DNA of 5,235 nt from Alphaproteobacteria bacterium (GTDB taxonomy: Bacteria > Pseudomonadota > Alphaproteobacteria > Paracaedibacterales > CAITNM01): positions 1 to 5,235 of the forward strand of contig CANMNU010000093.1 of the NCBI GenBank assembly GCA_947499175.1. Direction: 5' to 3'. Positions 1 through 4,875 of the stretch are shown one piece after another. Below the pieces are notes generated by a model, which saw only the letters and a list, made by a program, of their open reading frames with translations, had not been told where the DNA came from and made no database searches. A program made the position numbers and the translations under genes. Position 1 is the stretch's first letter, and each line of letters starts with the position of its first letter.

Positions 1-140
1 TAAAAACAGATTTTCAGATTGTTCATACTCGACATAGATCGTTTATTAATGGCTTTATCCATATCTTTTCAACACTTATTGCTTATGCCTTGAAATCAAA
101 CAAACCTGCCATTAAATTCAACAATCTAATCCAGAATTAG
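1..140 (+). CDS. IS982-family transposase, C-terminal end (partial)
   Basis: The open frame enters from the left edge (first full codon at 3) and stops with TAG at 138-140, giving about 45 residues. They contain the stretch IVHTRHRSFINGF, then a hydrophobic run ending in LIAYALKSNKPAI. I recognise this as the C-terminus of IS982-family DDE transposases, which typically end with an EHTRHRS-like motif, a hydrophobic segment ending in LIAY, and a KKP-like tail. The catalytic residues and the start lie outside the window, so I cannot tell whether the gene is intact. Its strand is opposite to all the other genes here. It would catalyse cut-and-paste transposition of its own element. The family call rests on motif memory, not on a search; IS5-type transposases have a broadly similar tail and are the main alternative. 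Confidence 0.72.
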   Translation, partial: KTDFQIVHTRHRSFINGFIHIFSTLIAYALKSNKPAIKFNNLIQN

Positions 141-154
141 GGTTATTAAAAGGT
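1..154 (+). mobile_element. Right end of an IS982-like insertion sequence (boundary uncertain)
   Basis: The element is inferred from the transposase tail at 1-140. Its right boundary cannot be fixed without the left inverted repeat. A plausible end is the AAAAGGT at 148-154, because IS982-type ends often finish in a similar A-rich run followed by G and T, but this is a guess. The element ends 13-30 bp before the displaced recG tail at 168-201, so it sits directly beside the edge of the putative inserted segment. Confidence 0.45.
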
Positions 155-167
155 GAAAAAACAAATA

Positions 168-201
168 AATTACCCAGATTTATGCAACTGCTCACCTTTA
201 T
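168..201 (-). repeat. Displaced copy of the recG 3' end (left direct repeat)
   Basis: This 34-bp stretch matches 1390-1423, the real 3' end of recG, at 31 of 34 positions in the same orientation. Read on the minus strand it encodes KGEQLHKSG and a TAA stop, against KGEQLRKSG in recG. The three differences are all transitions: two are synonymous (GAG/GAA and GGT/GGC) and one changes R to H. That pattern fits descent from a coding sequence that diverged under protein-level constraint. Homology stops abruptly at both ends: nothing upstream of 168 or beyond 201 resembles recG or its flank. The copy is too short to be a gene. The likeliest reading is a repeat left by integration or recombination at the recG 3' end. 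Confidence 0.8.
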
Positions 202-235
202 AGCTTACTAACTATAAATTGAGTACGTTGCGGCT

Positions 236-279
236 TGGATTGCCGCGCAAGCAAAGCTTGCTCCTTGCTCGCAAAGACG
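236..279 (-). repeat. REP-like palindromic element, copy 1
   Basis: Read on the minus strand it begins CGTCTTTGCGAGCAAGG and ends in GGCAATCC. This resembles the widespread bacterial repeat that starts CGTCATTGCGAG and ends GGCAATCCAG, seen in many Rickettsiales and other host-associated genomes. The centre holds a perfect hairpin, GCAAGC (247-252), loop AAA, GCTTGC (256-261). A second possible stem is GCGGC (230-234) with GCCGC (242-246). It lies just beyond the stop of the desaturase gene and is oriented head-to-head with copy 2. Confidence 0.65.
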
Positions 280-287
280 CAGAAAAC

Positions 288-323
288 CGTCATCACGAGA
301 CCCGTAGGGGCGTGGTGATCCAG
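288..323 (+). repeat. REP-like palindromic element, copy 2, possible 3' hairpin of the desaturase transcript
   Basis: It runs from CGTCATCACGAG to GGTGATCCAG and folds into a hairpin. The outer stem is 290-297 with 311-318 (8 pairs, one G-T) and the inner stem is CCC (301-303), loop GTA, GGG (307-309). It starts 11 bp past the stop of the minus-strand desaturase gene. In that transcript the hairpin is followed by GGTTTTC, so it might end or stabilise the mRNA; the T run is short for a classic terminator. Together with copy 1 it forms an imperfect inverted pair over 236-323, a REP-doublet arrangement. Confidence 0.65.
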
Positions 324-334
324 TGTAAAATTTA

Positions 335-1285
335 TCATTTTATTGATGGTAAGCTATATCTTTCCATTATTAATAACTCATTTTTTTTGTTGGCATTGCA
401 CCAGACCAATATTGCACCAGACCAATTACGAAAAAATTTATAAGAACTACGCCCCACAGATATAAATGAATCCAAAACCCAATTCATATGTCCGTTAACT
501 ACACCGTAACTAGACGCATGTTCAGGATCTTTATGATGCTCATTATGAACTTTGGGAGAAAGAATCAATCCTGTTTCTTGTAAAAGTTTAACTAAGCGAT
601 GATCAGAATATTTACCATGTGATAAAGCATGGACATATTGAGATTGCGCTGTCATAAGGGCTGTTATGCTCAGAAGAGATGCACCCACGCCATAATCATA
701 GCAACTTAAGAGACAGCCAGAAGCTAAAACAGGTAATACTAGTAGGTATGAAGTCCGTGTTAAGGACCAGTAAGACGACTCAGTGACTTTATTGGGAAAA
801 TAATGGTGGCCCTGAAATTTTAAGGCAACTTCTTCTAAAACAGACAAAGATTGATAATCTTTGCTTTTTATTGAAAAGTTATCAAAAAAGCAATGTGTAG
901 CACCAGTAAAAAAATCTGCCATTAACCAACCACCAATAAGGCTAACGGTTACCTCAGATGATGACAAATTAATATTATTTAAAATCACGGCTTCGCCTAA
1001 CACAAACGGAGCCAAGACCATTAACTTATCGTGATAATTTTCGTGATTTTTCGCCCATTCTTGATTTTTTTCTTTAATCCATTGTTTAAATGCTTTCCCC
1101 TTGCACAATTCTGATGACTCCTGGACATTAGCAATATTTAAGTCTTTCTTTTCAACTATTTTAATAGGATTAAGCGTATACTCTTCAGTTTCGTCAATAA
1201 TAGATAATTCTGATGCATAGATTCCATACTTTAAAAAGCATATACCCAACATGGATAGTGTGAAAATTTTTAAAACTTTAGTCAT
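335..1285 (-). CDS. CarF/PEDS1 (Kua/TMEM189)-family lipid desaturase-like membrane protein
   Basis: The 316-aa product carries the hallmarks of the lipid-desaturase domain of CarF and animal PEDS1, which introduces the vinyl-ether double bond that makes plasmalogens. In order these are ADFFTGATHCFFD (123-135), a GHH pair (159-161), VHALSHG (218-224), LLQETGLILSP (234-244), and VHNEHHKDP then YGVVNGHMNWVLD (246-272). His 131, 160, 161, 219, 223, 247, 250 and 251 give eight candidate di-metal ligands, as in the family. Hydrophobic segments at about 88-122 and 179-213 suggest an integral membrane protein. Residues 1-25 look like a signal peptide or first membrane anchor (Lys-rich start, LSMLGICFL core, IYAS). 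Residues 26-85 are a hydrophilic extension not usual for the family. The ATG at 1285 follows a weak TGGAAA ribosome site. The gene lies 106 bp after recG on the same strand, inside a segment bounded by recG-end repeats. The C-terminus from residue 292 is altered by a 16-bp duplication. The family call is good; substrate and activity are not shown. Confidence 0.82.
   Translation of the reverse strand: MTKVLKIFTLSMLGICFLKYGIYASELSIIDETEEYTLNPIKIVEKKDLNIANVQESSELCKGKAFKQWIKEKNQEWAKNHENYHDKLMVLAPFVLGEAVILNNINLSSSEVTVSLIGGWLMADFFTGATHCFFDNFSIKSKDYQSLSVLEEVALKFQGHHYFPNKVTESSYWSLTRTSYLLVLPVLASGCLLSCYDYGVGASLLSITALMTAQSQYVHALSHGKYSDHRLVKLLQETGLILSPKVHNEHHKDPEHASSYGVVNGHMNWVLDSFISVGRSSYKFFRNWSGAILVWCNANKKNELLIMERYSLPSIK
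395..426. repeat. Perfect 16-bp tandem duplication inside the desaturase gene
   Basis: ATTGCACCAGACCAAT occurs twice back to back (395-410 and 411-426) without a mismatch. Sixteen is not a multiple of three, so the second copy shifts the frame of everything downstream in the minus-strand gene. With one copy removed the protein would end SGAMPTKKMSY followed by two adjacent TAA codons (370-372 and 367-369). As written it ends 35 bp later at TGA (335-337), with a different 25-residue tail. The lack of mismatches implies a recent event or an assembly artefact. Confidence 0.9.
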
Positions 1286-1333
1286 TTTCCATCGTACGTT
1301 TAATTTTGTACAACAAGGTTAACACAAAACATA

Positions 1334-1348
1334 TTAATAACAAGTTAA
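1334..1348. promoter_or_regulatory. TTAA-N7-TTAA, candidate CtrA-type box upstream of the desaturase gene
   Basis: TTAA at 1334-1337 and TTAA at 1345-1348 are separated by exactly seven bases. TTAA-N7-TTAA is the core of the CtrA response-regulator site of alphaproteobacteria. It lies 49 bp upstream of the desaturase ATG, in the 106-bp gap after recG, where a promoter could sit. The gap is very AT-rich, so such spacing can arise by chance. No convincing -35/-10 pair was seen beside it. Confidence 0.25.
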
Positions 1349-1389
1349 GTTAAAATATTTTTTTAAAAGTCTAGAAAGGAAATTTTATG

Positions 1390-1423
1390 AATTACCCAGA
1401 TTTACGCAACTGTTCGCCTTTAT
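1390..1423 (-). repeat. recG 3' end, right direct repeat
   Basis: This is the partner of 168-201 (31 of 34 identical, same orientation). It covers the last nine recG codons, the TAA stop (1392-1394) and two bases beyond. Gene 3' ends are common integration targets because the incoming copy restores the reading frame. Here the recG frame is intact across the repeat, as that model predicts. Confidence 0.8.
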
Positions 1424-3491
1424 CTTTTTCAAACAAAACCAGAAGCTGGCGCAGGGCCATGCCTTTAGGTGACAGCAGATCAGGATCTTCTTTCAATGTT
1501 TCCATGGCAATGCTGTGGGCTTTGGCGAATAGATCCTCCAAAGCTTTGGCTTCATCAGGTTCGTTTTGCAATAAATCGCTAAGGCGGAACTTAGGAATAC
1601 CACTTTGCTTGGTGCCAACTATTTCACCACCACCGCGTAAACGCAAGTCGTGTTCGGCTATTTTAAAACCATCGTGGCAATCACGCATAATTTCAAGCCT
1701 TTGGCGGGCTTGAAAGCTTAATGGTTGACCATAAAGCAGAAGACAGAAAGATTGCATGTCGTTACGCCCTACCCGACCGCGCAATTGATGCATTTGGGCA
1801 AGCCCAAAACGTTGGGCATGTTCAATAACCATAACTGTTGCTTTTGGCACATCAACACCTACTTCAATAACTGTAGTTGAAACAAGTAATGTGGCCTCAC
1901 CGCTAGAAAAACGTTCCATAGCAGCGTCCTTTTCAGGGCCTTTCATTTTGCCGTGAACTAATTCAACCTTTTCACCAAAAACACCTTTAAGCATATCATA
2001 GCGAGCAATTGCCGCAGCATAATCACTAGTTTCAGACTCTTCAATTAAAGGACAAACCCAGTAAACCTGGTTACCGCGATTCATAACATTAGTAAGCTGT
2101 TCAACAACTTCGCCAAGGCGATCAACGCTAATTACTTTTGTTTGAATAATCTTACGCCCTGCCGGTTTTTCATTTAGAACAGAAACCGCCATGTCGCCAT
2201 GGTTAGCTAATACTAATGTGCGGGGAATTGGAGTCGCTGTCATTGAAAGAATATGGGCAGATTTTGCTTTTTGGCTTAACCTTAGGCGTTGCTCTACACC
2301 GAACCGATGCTGTTCATCAATCACAACAAAGCCTAAATTATTGAAGATAACTGAGTCTTCCAAAAGCGCATGGGTTCCAATGATTACTTTAGCAACACCT
2401 GATGCAATTTTTTCAATAACTTTTTCACGGGTTTTGCCTTTTTCACGGCCAGTTAACAGCGCTACTTCAAGACCTAATGGTTCTATAATTTTGCCAATGC
2501 TACTGTAGTGCTGGCGCGATAAAATTTCGGTTGGCACCAAGATTGCCGTTTGCAAGTTATTATCAGCCATATCGCATGCAGCCATAACGGCCACCAATGT
2601 TTTACCGCTACCAACATCACCTTGCAACAAGCGAACCATTTGTTCACCACTTTGCATATCACAGCGAATTTCAGCAATTGCATTTTTTTGGGCCGCGGTT
2701 AATTTAAATGGCAAAGAGTTTTCAAGCTGATTTGCCAAATTATATATAGCTGCAAATTTTTGAATTACAAATTTTTGGCGACGGTTACTTAGAGCTAGAC
2801 CTAGGTGATAAGCAATAAATTCATCAAAAATCAAACGTTCCCGTGCAATATCAGTAACTGCCAAATTATCGTAATTTTGCGGACGATGTGCCATTTTCAA
2901 AGCCTGAAGAAAACTTGGGTACTTAGAATCAGGAATCCATTCATCAAGCTCAATAGCATTTTCTAAAACCTGGTCAATTGCACTAGCAACAATTCCACGT
3001 GTAAGACCCGCGGTTAGACCATAAATGCGCTCAGCTCCTACCCATTTGCTAATTTCATCAATGGGGCCCATAAAATCAGGATGTGTCATTTGAAATCGCA
3101 CACCATCACGATTGTTTTCTTTTTTTAATTGCCCGCTAACGGCAATTTTTCTACCTTCTGGGGCTGATTTTTGTAAAAAGCTTGCATAAGCATTAAAAAA
3201 GACTAATTCAAATTGCTGGCCTTTGTTATCACGCAGATAGATACGATATGGGGCACGTTTGCGCAAACTTGGCTGGTGCAACTCAACAGTTACCTCCAGG
3301 GTTACCAAAGAGTTTTCTAGGGCATCCTTAATGTGTTCAATACGGTGACGAAAGCAAAGTTGACTTGGTAGATGCCAAAGTAAATCAACAAAGCGTTCCC
3401 CCACCAATTTTTTGTAAAACTTATCCCGGCGCGTGCCAATACAAGCAAGTGTTTGTAAATTGGTTAGGTAATAATCTATCGAATTGGGCAT
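1392..3491 (-). CDS. recG: ATP-dependent DNA helicase RecG
   Basis: RecG remodels stalled replication forks and branch-migrates Holliday junctions and R-loops in the cytoplasm. The product is 699 aa, normal for the family. An N-terminal wedge/OB-fold region (about 45-150) is followed by the helicase core: LTAAQKNAI (264-272), Walker A GDVGSGKT (291-298), AILVPTEILSRQH (316-328), DEQH (392-395), TATPIPRTL (418-426), STTVIEVGVDVP (538-549), and QLRGRVGR (569-576). The RecG-specific TRG region follows, with HDLRLRGGGEIVGTKQSG at 614-631. All motifs are intact. The ATG at 3491 lies inside the end of the upstream aminotransferase gene (16-nt overlap) and has no clear Shine-Dalgarno sequence, which suggests translational coupling. 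The last 29 nt of coding sequence are part of a direct repeat with 168-201. No GC-rich terminator follows the stop, so transcription may continue into the desaturase gene. Confidence 0.97.
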   Translation of the reverse strand: MPNSIDYYLTNLQTLACIGTRRDKFYKKLVGERFVDLLWHLPSQLCFRHRIEHIKDALENSLVTLEVTVELHQPSLRKRAPYRIYLRDNKGQQFELVFFNAYASFLQKSAPEGRKIAVSGQLKKENNRDGVRFQMTHPDFMGPIDEISKWVGAERIYGLTAGLTRGIVASAIDQVLENAIELDEWIPDSKYPSFLQALKMAHRPQNYDNLAVTDIARERLIFDEFIAYHLGLALSNRRQKFVIQKFAAIYNLANQLENSLPFKLTAAQKNAIAEIRCDMQSGEQMVRLLQGDVGSGKTLVAVMAACDMADNNLQTAILVPTEILSRQHYSSIGKIIEPLGLEVALLTGREKGKTREKVIEKIASGVAKVIIGTHALLEDSVIFNNLGFVVIDEQHRFGVEQRLRLSQKAKSAHILSMTATPIPRTLVLANHGDMAVSVLNEKPAGRKIIQTKVISVDRLGEVVEQLTNVMNRGNQVYWVCPLIEESETSDYAAAIARYDMLKGVFGEKVELVHGKMKGPEKDAAMERFSSGEATLLVSTTVIEVGVDVPKATVMVIEHAQRFGLAQMHQLRGRVGRNDMQSFCLLLYGQPLSFQARQRLEIMRDCHDGFKIAEHDLRLRGGGEIVGTKQSGIPKFRLSDLLQNEPDEAKALEDLFAKAHSIAMETLKEDPDLLSPKGMALRQLLVLFEKDKGEQLRKSG

Positions 3492-4552
3492 GATTTAAGC
3501 ACATTTACAAGCTCGTTCATTTCTTCAGCCTTACCAATGGTAATTCGCAAATAGTTTGGCAAATCATAAGCTCCCATAGGACGAACCACCAAACCTTTTT
3601 CTCCCAAATAGCGATAAACCTTGGTGGCATCTTCAAACTTAGCCATTACAAAATTAGAGGAAAACGACAAGATTGGAATTTTTAATTCCTCCATATTTAC
3701 TATAAATTTAACTAAAATTTCCTGGTTCAAAGCTACGCATTGACGAATCCAAGACTGGTCATTTAATGCAGCAATTCCTGCTGCTTGAGAAATTCCAGTT
3801 GTGTTAAATGGTGGACGAATACGTTGAATTGGATCAACTATTGCAGGTTGTGCGTAAAGCCAACCCAAACGCAAATTTGCCATACCATAAGCTTTGGAAA
3901 AACTCCGCGCCATAACCACATTGGGGTATTTTTGCACCCACTTAGTGCCAGGATGATAGTCAGCATTTTCCATGTATTCAGCATATGCAGAATCGAACAC
4001 AACCAATACATTATTTGGCATACGTTCTAATAATTCGTCTATTTCGCTATTGGTAAGATAGTGCGCGATAGGATTACCTGGATGATCAAGATAAAATATT
4101 TTTGTGCGTTCAGTTACTCTTGCCATAATTGCATCAACAGTTAGCTTAAAGTTAACCCTTGGAACAATAATAGGCGTTGCACCAACTGCTAAAGTAGCAA
4201 TTTTATAAACCCCAAAACCATGCTGAGGAATCAAAACCTCATCACCAGGTCCTGCAAAGGTGCGAGCAAGCATATGTAAAATATCTTCTGAACCGTTACC
4301 AGTTACAAGCCAGTCAGAATCTATATCATGTGACTTTGCAATTGCTTGGCGCAGATTATTAGCAGCGCCACTTGGGTAACAGTGAATAATATTTGTGTAA
4401 TCACGCACCACTTGTTTTACAGCTTCTGATGGACCATAAGGGTTTTCATTTGAAGCTAATACTACGCGGCGAACAAACCCAGTAGGGGTAACATCACCAC
4501 CAACATAAGGAGAAATTGCATAAATACTTTGAGTTGATTTTGGAGATTTCAT
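3476..4552 (-). CDS. hisC: Histidinol-phosphate aminotransferase (HisC-type), class I/II PLP aminotransferase
   Basis: The 358-aa product belongs to the HisC branch of PLP fold-type I aminotransferases. HisC converts imidazole acetol-phosphate and glutamate to histidinol phosphate; many homologues also transaminate phenylpyruvate or prephenate. Seen in order (ATG at 4552 as residue 1): SNENPYGPS (34-42), TGNGSEDIL (84-92), HPGNPIA (157-163), FDSAYAEY (186-193) with the cofactor Asp187 and Tyr190, SFSKAYG (217-223) with the PLP lysine Lys220, LRLGW (227-231), and LRITIG (335-340) with the probable carboxylate-binding Arg336. HPGNPIA replaces the usual NPNNPTG; the key Asn160 is kept. I chose ATG 4552 over an in-frame TTG at 4561; neither has a clear ribosome site. 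No other his genes are nearby, so a role in tyrosine/phenylalanine metabolism is possible. It overlaps recG by 16 nt and is probably its operon partner. Confidence 0.9.
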   Translation of the reverse strand: MKSPKSTQSIYAISPYVGGDVTPTGFVRRVVLASNENPYGPSEAVKQVVRDYTNIIHCYPSGAANNLRQAIAKSHDIDSDWLVTGNGSEDILHMLARTFAGPGDEVLIPQHGFGVYKIATLAVGATPIIVPRVNFKLTVDAIMARVTERTKIFYLDHPGNPIAHYLTNSEIDELLERMPNNVLVVFDSAYAEYMENADYHPGTKWVQKYPNVVMARSFSKAYGMANLRLGWLYAQPAIVDPIQRIRPPFNTTGISQAAGIAALNDQSWIRQCVALNQEILVKFIVNMEELKIPILSFSSNFVMAKFEDATKVYRYLGEKGLVVRPMGAYDLPNYLRITIGKAEEMNELVNVLKSCPIR

Positions 4553-4648
4553 CAATAGCAAACTTATAAGATAGTAGTACTTACTAGCATAATATAAAGA
4601 TTAATTCAATGTTAGACTGCTATAAAAATCTTTTTAAAACAGGATATA

Positions 4649-4686
4649 ACAACAAAACCCCTTAGTTTTCTAAGGGGTTTTGTTGT
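4649..4686 (-). terminator. Strong rho-independent terminator after rlmE (bidirectional form)
   Basis: A perfect 17-bp stem (4649-4665 with 4670-4686) closes a TTTT loop. On either strand the 3' arm reads CTAAGGGGTTTTGTTGT and the 5' arm starts with an A-rich stretch, so it can act in both directions. It lies about 190 bp downstream of the rlmE stop and 97 bp upstream of the hisC start. Its likely job is to end rlmE transcription and insulate the hisC-recG unit. No plus-strand gene in the window would use it. Confidence 0.85.
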
Positions 4687-4723
4687 AGTTCGGAGATATT
4701 TATGAAAAATCTATTAACTTAGC

Positions 4724-4756
4724 TTAACCATTCAGTAAACGTTAAAATTAAGTTAA
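4724..4756. promoter_or_regulatory. TTAA cluster with one exact TTAA-N7-TTAA, candidate CtrA-type site
   Basis: TTAACCAT at 4724-4731 resembles the CtrA half-site, and TTAA (4742-4745) with TTAA (4753-4756) has the exact seven-base spacing of the full CtrA box. The second pair overlaps the palindrome at 4744-4760. The cluster is upstream of the terminator relative to hisC, so a role in hisC control is doubtful. It lies just downstream of rlmE. The AT-rich background weakens the case. Confidence 0.22.
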
Positions 4757-4875
4757 TTTTCCCATTTACTTTTTTCAGTTTAACAAATCTTGATTAAATT
4801 GCAAGTAAAATACCATAAAATTTTTTACTTTTTTTGATATTCTATATTTTAAGACACATTACTTTTGGAGATTGC

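Larger units (their letters stand above)
4553..4875. other. Intergenic region between rlmE and hisC
   Basis: This 323-bp gap has no credible gene. It holds the strong hairpin at 4649-4686. A possible -10 box for hisC lies on the minus strand (TATTAT, 4594 to 4589), but there is no good -35 at the right distance. TTAA repeats occur at 4714, 4724, 4742 and 4753. There is an odd-length palindrome, AAAATTAA-G-TTAATTTT (4744-4760), and a weak AT-only hairpin, AAGTAAAA (4803-4810) with TTTTACTT (4823-4830), followed by a T run on the plus strand. A six-codon plus-strand frame, MKNLLT (4702-4722), has a GGAG seven bases before it. The hisC promoter most likely lies between 4553 and 4648. Confidence 0.6.

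Noticed and set aside
219..443. A 74-codon plus-strand frame through the REP pair and the desaturase 3' end
   Set aside because: It is composed of repeat sequence and antisense to a recognised gene; no family resemblance.
1387..1713. A 108-codon plus-strand frame beginning with ATG and a good AGGA ribosome site
   Set aside because: It lies wholly antisense to the conserved C-terminal part of recG, and its product is Ser/Arg-rich without recognisable motifs. The start falls in the direct repeat by chance.
2191..2508. Plus-strand frame of 105 codons
   Set aside because: Antisense shadow of the recG helicase core, which has intact motifs on the other strand.
2483..2683. Minus-strand frame of 66 codons
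   Set aside because: Alternative frame within recG; Trp/Cys-rich shadow product.
3785..4030. Plus-strand frame of 81 codons
   Set aside because: Antisense to the PLP-binding part of the aminotransferase gene.
4803..4835. AT-only hairpin with a T run as a terminator
   Set aside because: The T run is on the plus strand, where no gene precedes it, and the stem has almost no GC pairs; the hairpin at 4649-4686 is the better terminator for rlmE.
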